Source of the DNA: Rugamonas fusca
Lineage (GTDB): Bacteria > Pseudomonadota > Gammaproteobacteria > Burkholderiales > Burkholderiaceae_D
NCBI RefSeq assembly: GCF_014042365.1
Contig: NZ_JACEZS010000013.1
Coordinates: forward strand, 1-64,000
DNA: 64,000 nucleotides
Reading direction: 5' to 3'
Of the stretch, positions 35,219 through 43,981 are shown one piece after another (within the stretch, counting starts at the first letter, position 1; each line of letters starts with the position of its first letter). Under the pieces are notes generated by a model. It was given only the letters and a program-made list of their open reading frames with translations, ran no database searches and had not been told where the DNA came from. The translations under genes were made by a program, and so were the position numbers.

Positions 35219-35896
35219 ATGAAACGCTGGTTCTATCCGATGGCGATGTTGTTTGCAGTTGCGCTGCCTTTCCTCTATTACTTAGGGTTTCATGGTTTTT
35301 TGACTTGGGCGCCCGATCAGCCAGACTGGGGGAGTTTCGGCAGTTACATGAGCGGTGTAGCGGGCCCTTTGGTCTCCGCAATTACATTGATGTTTATGGT
35401 GAACTCATTTCGCCAGCAATCGCGGACTTCATCGGCAAATCTATTTTTGATACTAATGAGTGATCATGTTGCATTTGTTCGTGGATTGAAGACAGAGTAT
35501 TCCGGTGGAGACGGAGGCTATGTTGGTATTGAATATTTAAAGAGGCTTTGGGATCATATTGCTAAAAGTTGTGTTGATAAAATCCATGAACAGAACCTCG
35601 CAATCGCTACTGACGAAAATCTGGCAGAATTTCTCCCGGTCATTTCAACAATTCGAGGAATTATTGAATTCATTGATGCGGACTCCGGGTTCAGTGCCGA
35701 AGAGAAGAGAAAATATGTTAATTTGTTTTATTCACGATTGTCGTCTGTTGAAATCAAATTGATGCTTGCATATGCGCAGCGTCAAGATGAATTGGCTACG
35801 TTAATCGAACGTTATCCTGCAGTTTTAGGTCTTAGGATTTCTGAACCAGAGAGTGAAAAATTGTTATTGAACCATCTTCGAAATTCGCGCAGATAG
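35219..35896 (+). CDS. putAbiC-like membrane protein, putative abortive infection
   Basis: This 225-residue protein has two N-terminal membrane helices (YPMAMLFAVALPFLYYLGF and GPLVSAITLMFMVNSF) around a DWGSFGSYMSGVAGP segment, then a cytoplasmic helical domain. This layout and the GSFG-x-G-x-GP motif resemble the putative phage abortive infection (putAbiC) family. The domain ends with a short helix and basic tail. It is transcribed alone, 281 bases from the divergent hns. The assignment is by pattern only. Confidence 0.5.
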   Translation: MKRWFYPMAMLFAVALPFLYYLGFHGFLTWAPDQPDWGSFGSYMSGVAGPLVSAITLMFMVNSFRQQSRTSSANLFLILMSDHVAFVRGLKTEYSGGDGGYVGIEYLKRLWDHIAKSCVDKIHEQNLAIATDENLAEFLPVISTIRGIIEFIDADSGFSAEEKRKYVNLFYSRLSSVEIKLMLAYAQRQDELATLIERYPAVLGLRISEPESEKLLLNHLRNSRR

Positions 35897-36071
35897 GGGT
35901 TTTTTTGCGTATTGGTATACTATGGATGGTCTTTGCAACGCAGTCGTAAGAAGGTTTGCAGGATAAGAGCCGCTTCAAAGAAGTAACGATTGGTCACGTA
36001 AGTGTTACTTTTGCAGAGATGTCTTCTCTAAGAAAATAAGGTAGTTCCTAAAGCCAACTCCCGGGATTTAT

Positions 36072-36671
36072 ATGCCAAACTTGACACTGTCGGACGTGGT
36101 TGACGTATTTTCTAAGGCAGGCACTCCGAAAGCAACGAAGGTAAAGCAGATAAAGAATCGTGCGGCATATCAGCCAGCGACTGATTTTTATCGCACTCTT
36201 CGCAGCGCAATCGTAAGCATTCATGCAAACGGGAAAGACCGAAGTGCGCTCGACGGTATAGTTCCATCGCTTGCCGACGTGAAGAAGATAGGTAATTATC
36301 AGGATATCATTGACGGCTACAAGAAATTTTGGGGTAAGAAAGTCGTTGGTTGGTTTGATCCGCCACGAGGCAGTTACAGCCATGCTGGGGTTGATGTGCT
36401 CGTAAACCCCGAGCTGGGGTTGATCATCGATGGCAAACGCATTGTCATCAAGCTTTACTTCAAGGCGGATGAAATTACCAAGGCGCGAATCGAATTGGTG
36501 CCGGTCTTGATGGAAGTTGTCTTACGAGCGAACTGTCAAGAAGGAGATCTCGTCGCGCTGCTCGATGTGCGTAAAGCAAAGCTCTACTATCTTGGCGTTA
36601 GTACAGGTCCAGCAATCGGTATGCTTAACGCCGAACTTGCATATGTTGCGGCCCTGTGGCCCAGTGTATGA
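36072..36671 (+). CDS. Hypothetical protein at the island's right end
   Basis: This 199-residue soluble protein has no signal peptide. Its C-terminal half (HAGVDVLVNPELGLIIDGKR, IVIKLYFKADEITKARIEL, LVALLDVRKAKLYYLG) is a plausible alpha/beta fold; the pattern V-x-V-x-PELGL-x-IDG...IKLYFK could be a degenerate nuclease core but I cannot confirm that. It is the last island gene before the tRNA. Confidence 0.5.
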   Translation: MPNLTLSDVVDVFSKAGTPKATKVKQIKNRAAYQPATDFYRTLRSAIVSIHANGKDRSALDGIVPSLADVKKIGNYQDIIDGYKKFWGKKVVGWFDPPRGSYSHAGVDVLVNPELGLIIDGKRIVIKLYFKADEITKARIELVPVLMEVVLRANCQEGDLVALLDVRKAKLYYLGVSTGPAIGMLNAELAYVAALWPSV

Positions 36672-36767
36672 ACACGTACTAGATTGTCGTGGCGGCTGCC
36701 ATGACGGCCATCACACCTTGGTGACATCGGCCATCACACTTTCGATCACAGCGGCCATGCAGCAACG

Positions 36768-36797
36768 TTGTCAATTGCATGCAAACCCGCGTAGAAT
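36768..36797 (+). promoter_or_regulatory. Promoter of tRNA-Gly
   Basis: TTGTCA (36768-36773) and TAGAAT (36792-36797) are separated by 18 bases and end nine bases before the tRNA. The match to the housekeeping consensus is good. Confidence 0.75.
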
Positions 36798-36806
36798 GCG
36801 GGTCAC

Positions 36807-36880
36807 GCGGGTGTAGTTCAATGGTAGAACGGCAGCTTCCCAAGCTTCATACGAGGGTTCGATTCCCTTCACCCGCTCCA
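36807..36880 (+). tRNA. tRNA-Gly (anticodon CCC)
   Basis: A 74-base cloverleaf with acceptor GCGGGTG (36807-36813) pairing with CACCCGC (36870-36876), discriminator T and encoded CCA. D arm is GTTC...GAAC, the anticodon loop is TTCCCAA and the T arm is AGGGTTCGATTCCCT. The anticodon stem has one mismatch (GCAGC/GCTTC). It is very similar to E. coli glyU, hence the CCC assignment. Confidence 0.95.
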
Positions 36881-36965
36881 ATCGATGTGACAACAAACGA
36901 GTTGTTCCGGTTTCCATGCACGCTCTCGCCACCGCGTCGGCCCCGCGCCCGATGCCTGTTCTCCC

Positions 36966-37985
36966 ATGTTGACGGGATCCGTGCCAGCCCTGCGCGCCGC
37001 CTGGCGCTGGCTGTGGGCCGTGCTGCTGCTGGTGGCCGCCACCCTGCCGGCCCGCGCCGCCGACGACGTCATCCTGGTGGTGGAAAGCTACAACGCCGAA
37101 ATGCAGTGGGACGCCAACTACAAGGAAGCGCTGCAGGAAGGGCTGGGCAAGAAGTACCGGCTCGAATATTTTCAGATGGATACCAAGCGCCTGCCGCGCG
37201 AGCAGCATGCGGCCATGGCCGACAAGGCTTGGGCGCTGTATCAATCGCTGCACCCGGCGCTGGTGATCCTGGGCGACGACGCGGCCCTCAAGCTGCTGGC
37301 GCAGCGCCTGGGCACGACGGGCACGCCCGTGGTCTACCTCGGCATCAACAACAATCCGCGCGAGTACTTTGACGCCAAGGTCACCAGGAACATCACGGGC
37401 GTGCTGGAACGGCCTATCCTGAAGCGCAATATCGCGCTCGTGTCCGAACTGGTGCCGCACGTGAAGCGGGCGCTGGTGCTGTTCGACACCGACATCACGT
37501 CACAAGTGGTGCGCCAGGAGACGTTCGAAGGCAAGTCGCGCCAGCTGATCGGTGGCACGCTCGTCGAACTGAAGCTGGTGGGCCAGTGGGAGCAATGGCA
37601 AGCCGAGGTGCTCAAGGCGAAGGACAATTACGACGTGATCTTCCTCGGCCTGTACCAGGCGCTGCACGATGGCGCGGGCAAGAGCGTCAACACGACGGAC
37701 CAGGTGGCGCGCTGGACGGCCGCCCACGCGCCCGTGCCCATCTTCGGCTTCTGGGACTGGGCCGTGGGCCCGGACAAGACCATCGGCGGCCTGGTGCTGT
37801 ATGGCCGCGACCAGGGCAAGGCGGCGGCCGAGATCGCGCTCAGGATCCTGGCCGGCACGCCGCCCGAGCGCATCTACCCCGTGACGGCCGACCGCGGCAA
37901 ATTCCTCTACAGCCGCAAGCAGCTGCAGCGCTTCCACCTCACGCTGCCGGCCCATATCGCGGCCGACGCCAGCTACACGGACTGA
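36966..37985 (+). CDS. Periplasmic ABC-type substrate-binding protein
   Basis: This 339-residue protein has a signal peptide (LWAVLLLVAATLPARAADD) and an ABC substrate-binding fold (VILVVESYNAEMQWDANYKE; LHPALVILGDDAALKLLAQRL; TPVVYLGINNNPREYF; GGLVLYGRDQGKAAAEIALR). It resembles the PF04392-type binding proteins, whose ligands are often unknown. No permease or ATPase is adjacent; instead a metal P-type ATPase gene follows after 15 bases, suggesting co-transcription. It may serve as a sensor domain protein rather than a transporter part. ATG 36966 lacks a strong ribosome site. Confidence 0.75.
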   Translation: MLTGSVPALRAAWRWLWAVLLLVAATLPARAADDVILVVESYNAEMQWDANYKEALQEGLGKKYRLEYFQMDTKRLPREQHAAMADKAWALYQSLHPALVILGDDAALKLLAQRLGTTGTPVVYLGINNNPREYFDAKVTRNITGVLERPILKRNIALVSELVPHVKRALVLFDTDITSQVVRQETFEGKSRQLIGGTLVELKLVGQWEQWQAEVLKAKDNYDVIFLGLYQALHDGAGKSVNTTDQVARWTAAHAPVPIFGFWDWAVGPDKTIGGLVLYGRDQGKAAAEIALRILAGTPPERIYPVTADRGKFLYSRKQLQRFHLTLPAHIAADASYTD

Positions 37986-38000
37986 GAAGGCGGGACCGTC

Positions 38001-40265
38001 ATGAATACATGCGATGGCAAGGATTGCTGCGGTGACGCCACCGCACCGGCGGCGGCAGCGCCGGCTGCCGCCGCCAGCGCCGAGCGGGCCGTGTTCATGA
38101 TCCAGAACATGGATTGCCCCACCGAGGAAAAGCTGATCCGGGACCGGCTGCGTGGCATGGCCGGCGTGGATGCCTTGCAGTTCAACCTGATGCGGCGCGA
38201 GCTGACGGTGGACCATCATTTGCCAACCATCGCGCCGCTGGTGGCGGTGCTGACGGCGCTCGACATGGCGCCCGCTGTTGTCTCCAGCTCGCAGGACGCG
38301 CTGGCGGCCCCGGATGCGCAGGCCGCGCCATCGCCGGCGCCGCGCGCGGCCGGTACGCCGCCATTCGGGCTGCCGCGCTGGCTGCCGCTGGCCGTATCCG
38401 GGCTGGCCGCGCTGGCGGCCGAAGGCATGGCATGGAGCACGGGCCACGAACACGGCTGGCCGGTGCTGGCGCTGGCTGTCACGGCCATCGTGTGCGGCGG
38501 CCTCGGTACCCTGAAGAAGGGCTGGATCGCGCTGCGCAACCTGTCGCTGAACATGAACTTCCTGATGTCGCTGGCCATCCTGGGTGCGCTGGCCATCGGC
38601 CAGTGGCCGGAAGCGGCCATGGTGATCTTCCTGTTCGCGCTGGCCGAACGGATCGAGGCGCGCTCGCTGGACCGGGCGCGCCACGCCATCCGCGGCATGA
38701 TGGCGCTCACGCCCGACACGGCCACCGTGCAGGCGCCATCGGGCGCGTGGCAGCGCGTGGCGGCGGCCCAGGTGCAGCCGGGCGCGCTGGTGCGCGTGAC
38801 GCCGGGCGAACGCATCGCCCTCGATGGCGTGGTGGCGGCGGGCGAGAGCGCCGTCAACCAGGCGCCCATCACGGGTGAGAGTATGCCGGTGGCCAAGCTG
38901 CCGGGCGATACCGTGTTCGCCGGCACCATCAACGAACAGGGCAGCTTTGACTACACGGTGACGGCGCCGCAAAGCCAGTCCACCTTGTCGCGCATCGTCA
39001 GCAGCGTGCAGCAGGCGCAGGGCGAGCGCGCGCCGACCCAGCGTTTCGTGGACCGCTTCGCTGCCAGCTACATCCCGGTGGTGGTGGCGCTGGCCGTGCT
39101 GGTGGCGGTGGTGCCGCCCCTGGCGTTGGGCGCCGACATCCATGCCTGGTTCTACCGGGCGCTGGTGCTGCTGGTGATCGCCTGCCCGTGCGCGCTCGTC
39201 ATCTCGACGCCGGTGACGGTGGTGAGCGGGCTGGCGGCGGCAGCGCGCCATGGCATTCTGGTCAAGGGCGGCGTGTACCTGGAGCTGGGGCGCAAGCTGA
39301 GGGCGGTGGCGCTCGACAAGACCGGCACGCTCACGCTGGGCACGCCGCAGGTGACGGACGTCGTCGTGCTGGACGGCGGTGAGCCCCTGGCGCTGCTGCA
39401 CCGTGCGGCCAGCCTGGCCGCGCTGTCGGCCCATCCCGTGTCGCGCGCGCTGGTCCAGCACTGGCATGGCGCCCAGCGCGAGGTGGCGCTGGCGCCGGTG
39501 GCGCGCTTCGAGGCGCTGCAGGGGCGCGGCATCCGCGGCGAGGTGGAAGGCGATACGCTCTACCTGGGCAATGCGCGGCTGGTGCGTGAACTGGGCGTGC
39601 GGGACGACGCGCTGGCCGCGTCGCTGGCCACGCTGGAACGCGACGGCAAAAGCGTGGTGGTGCTGTGTTCCGCCACGGCGGCGCTGCTGGTGGTGGCCGT
39701 GGCCGACACGGTGCGCGCCACCAGCGCCGAGGCGGTGGCGCAGCTGCACGCGCTGGGCGTGCGCGTGGTGATGCTGTCGGGTGATAACGTGGACACGGCG
39801 CGCGCCGTCGGCGCCCGGCTCGGCATCGCCGACGTGCGCGCCGGCCTGCTGCCCGACGATAAGCTGCGCCTCGTCACGGCGCTGGCCGCTGAACATGGCG
39901 CGGTCGGCATGGTGGGCGACGGCGTGAACGACGCGCCGGCGCTGGCGCAAGCGGCCATCGGCTTCGCCATGGGCGCGGCCGGCACTGACACGGCGATGGA
40001 GACGGCCAACGTGGCGCTGATGGACGATGACTTGCGCAAGGTGGCCTGGTTCATGCGCCTGAGCGCGCGCACCCACGCGATCCTGGTGCAGAACATCGTG
40101 CTGGCGCTGGCCATCAAGGCGGTGTTCCTGGTGCTGGCCGTGGCCGGCTATTCGACCCTGTGGATGGCCGTGTTCGCGGACATGGGCGTGAGCCTGATGG
40201 TGGTGCTCAACGGCCTGCGGCTGCTGCGCGGGCCGGCGCCCATGCCCGTGCCCATCCCTGTGTGA
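38001..40265 (+). CDS. Zn/Cd/Pb-exporting P1B-type ATPase
   Basis: This 754-residue pump exports divalent heavy metals across the inner membrane. It has a Cys-rich start (TCDGKDCCGD), an HMA domain with MDCPTEE at 37-43, about eight membrane helices, the TGES phosphatase loop (APITGESMPVAK), the CPC motif (VIACPCALVIS), the phosphorylation site DKTGTLTLG and GDGVNDAPAL. The CPC with the single-Cys, Glu-rich HMA motif points to Zn2+/Cd2+/Pb2+ (ZntA/CadA-like) rather than Cu+. It is 15 bases after the binding-protein gene. No MerR-type regulator is adjacent. Confidence 0.9.
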   Translation: MNTCDGKDCCGDATAPAAAAPAAAASAERAVFMIQNMDCPTEEKLIRDRLRGMAGVDALQFNLMRRELTVDHHLPTIAPLVAVLTALDMAPAVVSSSQDALAAPDAQAAPSPAPRAAGTPPFGLPRWLPLAVSGLAALAAEGMAWSTGHEHGWPVLALAVTAIVCGGLGTLKKGWIALRNLSLNMNFLMSLAILGALAIGQWPEAAMVIFLFALAERIEARSLDRARHAIRGMMALTPDTATVQAPSGAWQRVAAAQVQPGALVRVTPGERIALDGVVAAGESAVNQAPITGESMPVAKLPGDTVFAGTINEQGSFDYTVTAPQSQSTLSRIVSSVQQAQGERAPTQRFVDRFAASYIPVVVALAVLVAVVPPLALGADIHAWFYRALVLLVIACPCALVISTPVTVVSGLAAAARHGILVKGGVYLELGRKLRAVALDKTGTLTLGTPQVTDVVVLDGGEPLALLHRAASLAALSAHPVSRALVQHWHGAQREVALAPVARFEALQGRGIRGEVEGDTLYLGNARLVRELGVRDDALAASLATLERDGKSVVVLCSATAALLVVAVADTVRATSAEAVAQLHALGVRVVMLSGDNVDTARAVGARLGIADVRAGLLPDDKLRLVTALAAEHGAVGMVGDGVNDAPALAQAAIGFAMGAAGTDTAMETANVALMDDDLRKVAWFMRLSARTHAILVQNIVLALAIKAVFLVLAVAGYSTLWMAVFADMGVSLMVVLNGLRLLRGPAPMPVPIPV

Positions 40266-40292
40266 GGGCTGGCGCGCTGCCTGGACTAAGCG

Positions 40293-41102
40293 CTAATCGG
40301 ATGGCGCCATGCCGGCTGCCGTGCCGGCGCTGAACAACTGCGCGAACCGGGCCAGGTCCGGCGCGCCCATGTCGGAAATGGCGGCGTACTGCATGCCGTT
40401 GCGCGTCCAGCGCAGCACCTGGTAGCCCTGGCGCGTGCTCGCTTGCGGCGTTGTGGCACGGGCCGCGGGCACTGGCCACACGTAGAGGTTGAGCACGTGC
40501 TTGCGGTGCCGGTAGGCCAGCGCCGCCACCGGACGCTGGCCGATGTAGTCGAGCCGTCCGCCGATCAAGGCGTAACCCTGTGGCGCCAGGTCCGTCACAG
40601 GCGGCGCGAAATCGAGCTTGCCGGCGAACCAGGGCTTGACCGTGTGCTGGTCGGTCGAGGCCACGTCCGTCAGGTGGTCCGGCATCAGCGAGCGGAAATG
40701 GCTGGCCACCAGTTCCTGGTCCAGCTGGTCGGTGGGGCTGGGCTGCCCCAGGTACAGCGCCAGCGTGACGGCGAAGGCGGCCGTGCTGACGGCGGCCGCG
40801 CCCAGGTTGATCCAGGCCCACGGCCAGCGCGCGGATGGGGTGGCGCGGCGTGGTTGGGGCGCTTGCCGTTGCTGCTGCGCCTGTTCGCGCAGGGCGGTGC
40901 TGATGCGATGGCGCAGGTGGGGCGGCGCCGTGTGGCGCGTCGCTTGCTGCGCGACGGCGTCGCGCAGCTCCGTCAGCCGTGCCAGCGCCGCGCGGCAGGC
41001 GGCGCAGCCGGCCAGGTGCGATTCCAGCTGCATGGCGCCGGGCGGGTCCAGTTCACCGTCCAGCCAGGCGGCCATCCAGTGCTGCGATTGCGTGCATTCC
41101 AT
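40293..41102 (-). CDS. Anti-sigma factor with zinc-finger N-terminus
   Basis: This 269-residue membrane protein starts one base after the ECF sigma factor gene ends. Its N-terminus is a zinc-finger anti-sigma domain (LESHLAGCAACRAAL, the H-x3-C-x2-C motif), followed by one membrane helix (AWINLGAAAVSTAAFAVTLAL) and a periplasmic domain (residues about 135-269). It should hold the sigma factor inactive until a periplasmic signal arrives. The nature of the signal is unknown; the divergent oxidase-like genes suggest redox or copper stress. Confidence 0.85.
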   Translation of the reverse strand: MECTQSQHWMAAWLDGELDPPGAMQLESHLAGCAACRAALARLTELRDAVAQQATRHTAPPHLRHRISTALREQAQQQRQAPQPRRATPSARWPWAWINLGAAAVSTAAFAVTLALYLGQPSPTDQLDQELVASHFRSLMPDHLTDVASTDQHTVKPWFAGKLDFAPPVTDLAPQGYALIGGRLDYIGQRPVAALAYRHRKHVLNLYVWPVPAARATTPQASTRQGYQVLRWTRNGMQYAAISDMGAPDLARFAQLFSAGTAAGMAPSD

Positions 41103-41103
41103 C

Positions 41104-41658
41104 CTATTCTCCAGCGTCGCGTTGCAGGTACGACAGCAGCAGCTTGCGCGCGCGCGCCAGGCGCGACATCACCGTGCCGATGGGGATATCGGCCACCTCG
41201 GCGATCTGCCTGTATGACAGCTCGTCCATTTCCTTCAGCACCAGCACTTCGCGGAACGCGGGCGGCAGCTGACGCAATGCCTGGTTGACGCTGCGGCCCA
41301 CGTCGCGGCTGGCCACGATGCCGGCCGGATCGCTCACCGCTTGCTGTACCAGCAGTTCGTCGCCGTCGGCGCCGTGCAGCGCCTCGTCGAAACTCACGTC
41401 GCCCTGCTGCGGCTTGCGGTCGCGCAGCGTCGTGTAGAAGGTGTTGTGCACGATGGTCAGCAGCCAGGCGCGCGCGTCGCCGCCCCGGTAGCTGTCGGCG
41501 AAACGGTAGGCGCGCAGGTAGGCGCTCTGCACCAGATCATCCGCGTCGTGCGGGTCGCGCGTGAGCCAGCGCGCCAGGTTGTAGGCCGCATCCAGGTGCG
41601 GCATGGCCAGTTGTTCAAACCGCGCCGCTTTGTCGTCGTCGCCCAAATGCTTGTCCAT
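41104..41658 (-). CDS. ECF-family RNA polymerase sigma factor
   Basis: This 184-residue sigma factor starts at ATG 41658 (the longer frame to 41724 runs into the promoter). Region 2 includes LARWLTRDPHDADDLVQSAY, LRAYRFADSYRGGDARAWL and region 4 LRQLPPAFREVLVLKEMDEL, SYRQIAEVADIPIGTVMSRL. The anti-sigma gene follows directly. Symmetric GGGAATA boxes upstream suggest it controls both its own operon and the divergent one. Confidence 0.92.
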   Translation of the reverse strand: MDKHLGDDDKAARFEQLAMPHLDAAYNLARWLTRDPHDADDLVQSAYLRAYRFADSYRGGDARAWLLTIVHNTFYTTLRDRKPQQGDVSFDEALHGADGDELLVQQAVSDPAGIVASRDVGRSVNQALRQLPPAFREVLVLKEMDELSYRQIAEVADIPIGTVMSRLARARKLLLSYLQRDAGE

Positions 41659-41699
41659 CGTCGTCGTCCCGCAGGTGAAGACTCGGTGTGGTGCGCTTT

Positions 41700-41736
41700 T
41701 ATTCCCGCGAAAAAAATAATTCATGCGGCGGGAATA
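41700..41736. promoter_or_regulatory. Divergent ECF-type -35 boxes as an inverted repeat
   Basis: TATTCCCGC (41700-41708) and GCGGGAATA (41728-41736) are exact inverted copies 19 bases apart. Each reads GGGAATA outward, the kind of -35 element many ECF sigma factors use, facing the sigma/anti-sigma operon on one side and the phosphoesterase-cupredoxin pair on the other. The -10 elements are not clear. Confidence 0.5.
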
Positions 41737-41841
41737 GGAACGGGGCGCGGCCGGTTTTATCCGGTATGGCGCGCCGGTCTGAAGCGCCGATTATGACATG
41801 GAAGCGGGCGCCGATTTTCAACCAGGCAGATGGAGGACAGC

Positions 41842-42723
41842 ATGATCGATCGCAGGAGTTTCTTGAGGCTGGGCGCCGTGGGCGGGGGCGCCGTCTTCAT
41901 GTCCGGCCTGTATGGCAAGGCGTGGGCGCAGCAGGGGAGCGAGGATTTCTACTTCGTGCAGCTATCCGATTCGCACTGGGGCTATCGCGGGCCGGCCAAC
42001 CCGGAGGCGCAGCACACGCTGCGCGAGGCGGTGGCGGCTGTCAATGCGCTGCCGCGCAAGCCTGAATTCATCGTCTTCACGGGCGACCTCACGCACAGCA
42101 CGGACGATCCGGCCGAGCGCCGCAAGCGCATGGGAGAATTCAAGCAGATCGTGGCCGGGCTGGCGGTGCAGCGGATTCATTTCCTGCCGGGCGAGCACGA
42201 TGCCTCGCTCGACCAGGGCGCCGCGTTCCAGGAGCTGTTCGGCCCCACCCACTACAGCTTCGACCATAAGGGCGTGCATTTCATCGCGCTCGACAACGTA
42301 TCCGACCCCGGCGCCCGCATCGGCGAGGCGCAACTGGCGTGGCTCAAGGCCGACCTGGCGGCCCGGCGGCCGGACGCGCCCATCGTCGTGCTGACCCACC
42401 GGCCCCTGTTTGACCTGGAACCGAAGTGGGACTGGGCCACGCGCGACGGCGCGCAGGCCGTGGCCTTGCTGATGCCGTATCCGAACGTGACCGTGTTCTA
42501 TGGCCACATCCACCAGGAACACCACCGGATGACGGGCCATATCGCCCACCACGCGGCCAAGTCGCTGATTTTCCCCTTGCCCGCACCCGGCTCGCAGGCC
42601 ATGCGCACGCCGCTGCCGTGGGACCCCGCCGCGCCGGGCAAGGGACTGGGCTTCCGCGAGGTCGATGCCGCGCCGCGCCAGGCTGCCTACCAGATCACCG
42701 AACTGCCCGTTGCGAAAGGATAG
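41842..42723 (+). CDS. Tat-exported calcineurin-like metallophosphoesterase
   Basis: A 293-residue protein from ATG 41842 with GGAGG five bases upstream. The N-terminus is a twin-arginine signal (IDRRSFLRLGAVGGGAVF) cleaved near AWA-QQ. Metal-binding motifs follow in order: QLSDSHWG, FTGDLTHS, LPGEHDAS (GEHD instead of the usual GNHD), LTHRPLF and YGHIHQEH. It is therefore a folded periplasmic phosphoesterase. A cupredoxin gene follows after three bases. Both are divergent from the ECF sigma pair. Confidence 0.85.
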   Translation: MIDRRSFLRLGAVGGGAVFMSGLYGKAWAQQGSEDFYFVQLSDSHWGYRGPANPEAQHTLREAVAAVNALPRKPEFIVFTGDLTHSTDDPAERRKRMGEFKQIVAGLAVQRIHFLPGEHDASLDQGAAFQELFGPTHYSFDHKGVHFIALDNVSDPGARIGEAQLAWLKADLAARRPDAPIVVLTHRPLFDLEPKWDWATRDGAQAVALLMPYPNVTVFYGHIHQEHHRMTGHIAHHAAKSLIFPLPAPGSQAMRTPLPWDPAAPGKGLGFREVDAAPRQAAYQITELPVAKG

Positions 42724-42726
42724 ATC

Positions 42727-43092
42727 ATGCAAGCCTCCAAACGACGTTTCCTGATCGGCGTGCCGCTGGCCGCATCGGCGCTGCTGCTGGGCGCGGCCCA
42801 GGGCAAGCCGCAGAAGGAGCGGGTGATCAAGGTCGAAGCGCGCAAATTCCGCTTCGCTCCCAATGTGATCGAGGTGCGGCAGGGCGAGGCCGTGGTGCTG
42901 GAACTGCGGGCACTGGACTTCGCCCACGGCTTCAATATTCCGGAACTGCAGACCCGCATCGACCTCGTGCCCGGCAAGACCGTCAAGCTGCGGTTGCAAC
43001 CGGCGCAGGCGGGCCGCTTCGGCTTCCTGTGCGATAACTTCTGCGGCGCCGGACACGAGGAGATGGCCGGCACGCTGGTGGTCACGGCGTAA
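42727..43092 (+). CDS. Stand-alone CuA-type cupredoxin
   Basis: This 121-residue protein has a signal sequence (RRFLIGVPLAASALLLGAA) and a cupredoxin fold with His 67 and LCDNFCGAGHEEM (Cys 102, Cys 106, His 110, Met 113). This is the CuA pattern of cytochrome oxidase subunit II without that protein's membrane helices. It could carry electrons or copper in the periplasm or serve as a redox partner or sensor input. It is co-transcribed with the Tat phosphoesterase and probably under the divergent ECF sigma factor. No oxidase subunit gene is nearby. Confidence 0.82.
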   Translation: MQASKRRFLIGVPLAASALLLGAAQGKPQKERVIKVEARKFRFAPNVIEVRQGEAVVLELRALDFAHGFNIPELQTRIDLVPGKTVKLRLQPAQAGRFGFLCDNFCGAGHEEMAGTLVVTA

Positions 43093-43241
43093 CCGCGCCG
43101 GCGTGGGGCGTGGTGCTGCCGCGGGGTGGGCTGCTGATATAATGCCGGGTTGATGCAGCCCGGCTGCCGGCCCCCGCGCCGCCCGTACCGTCCTGTGCCC
43201 GCGCGCCGGACTTTCCTTTTTACCGTTAGATTCCGCACCCC

Positions 43242-43961
43242 ATGTCCTCTGATACGCCCAACAATGGCCCAGCACGGCCTATGCTGTACGACCCGACCGA
43301 ACACCGCATCCGCAGCTTCGTCACCCGCGCCGGCCGCCTGTCGACCGCCCAGGCGCGCGCGCTGGAAGAACTGGGACCGCAATTCCTGATCGAGTACAGC
43401 AAGGCGCCACTCGACTACGAGCAAGCGTTTGGCCGCAAGGCGCCTGTGGTGCTGGAGATCGGCTTCGGCATGGGCGGCACCACGGCCCACATTGCCCAGG
43501 CGATGCCGGACAAGGACTTCATCGGCGTGGAAGTGCACACGCCCGGCGTGGGCAGCCTGCTCAAGCTGATCGGCGAGCAGGGCCTGACCAACCTGAAGGC
43601 GATCCAGCACGACGCGGTGGAAGTGCTGAACCAGATGATCCCGGACGGCTCGCTGCATGGCGTGCACATCTTCTTCCCCGACCCGTGGCACAAGGCGCGC
43701 CACAACAAGCGCCGCCTGATCCAGGGCCCGTTCGTGAAGCTGCTGACGCAGAAGCTGGCCGCAGGCGGCTACCTGCACTGCGCCACCGACTGGGAAGATT
43801 ACGCCGTGCAGATGCTGGAAGTGCTGGGTGCGGAGGAAGGTCTGCAGAACACGGCCGACGGCTATGCGCCGCAGCCGGCCTACCGTCCCCTGACCAAGTT
43901 TGAAAACCGTGGCATCAAGCTGGGCCACGGTGTGTGGGATCTGGTCTTCACCAAGAAGTGA
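43242..43961 (+). CDS. trmB: tRNA (guanine-N7)-methyltransferase
   Basis: This 239-residue enzyme forms m7G46 in tRNAs using S-adenosylmethionine. The SAM-binding motif is [17 protein letters not shown], followed by [10 protein letters not shown] and the family-specific [17 protein letters not shown], then [11 protein letters not shown]. Length and motifs fit TrmB. A TATAAT at 43138-43143 is a probable -10. It is convergent with the HIRAN-like gene. Confidence 0.95.
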   Translation: MSSDTPNNGPARPMLYDPTEHRIRSFVTRAGRLSTAQARALEELGPQFLIEYSKAPLDYEQAFGRKAPVVLEIGFGMGGTTAHIAQAMPDKDFIGVEVHTPGVGSLLKLIGEQGLTNLKAIQHDAVEVLNQMIPDGSLHGVHIFFPDPWHKARHNKRRLIQGPFVKLLTQKLAAGGYLHCATDWEDYAVQMLEVLGAEEGLQNTADGYAPQPAYRPLTKFENRGIKLGHGVWDLVFTKK

Positions 43962-43981
43962 AAGTAGCGGGCCGCTGGCGT

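Larger units (their letters stand above)
11841..36690. mobile_element. Mosaic genomic island (inferred limits)
   Basis: About 25 kb of generally AT-richer DNA lies between a truncated envelope gene (edge near 11840) and the promoter of tRNA-Gly(CCC) (36768). It contains a large serine recombinase, a P4-type primase/helicase, a tyrosine integrase, gene fragments, H-NS-family genes and several putative phage-defence genes. The limits are inferred from gene truncation and composition; no flanking direct repeat was found by eye. It is probably composite, with at least two integration modules (recombinase at 12146, primase-integrase at 21802-25250). Confidence 0.65.

Noticed and set aside
36881..36965. 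Integrase attachment duplicate of the tRNA 3' end
   Set aside because: No second copy of the T-arm/acceptor sequence was found at either island edge by eye.
37986..38000. Copper specificity for the P-type ATPase
   Set aside because: The MDCPTEE motif, CPC motif and N-terminal Cys pair fit Zn/Cd/Pb exporters; no Cu-type GMxCxxC domain is present.
37500..40076. Very long minus-strand open frame (858 codons)
   Set aside because: It lies antisense to the binding protein and the P-type ATPase, with His/Arg/Gln-rich composition typical of the antisense frames of GC-rich genes; no domain is present.
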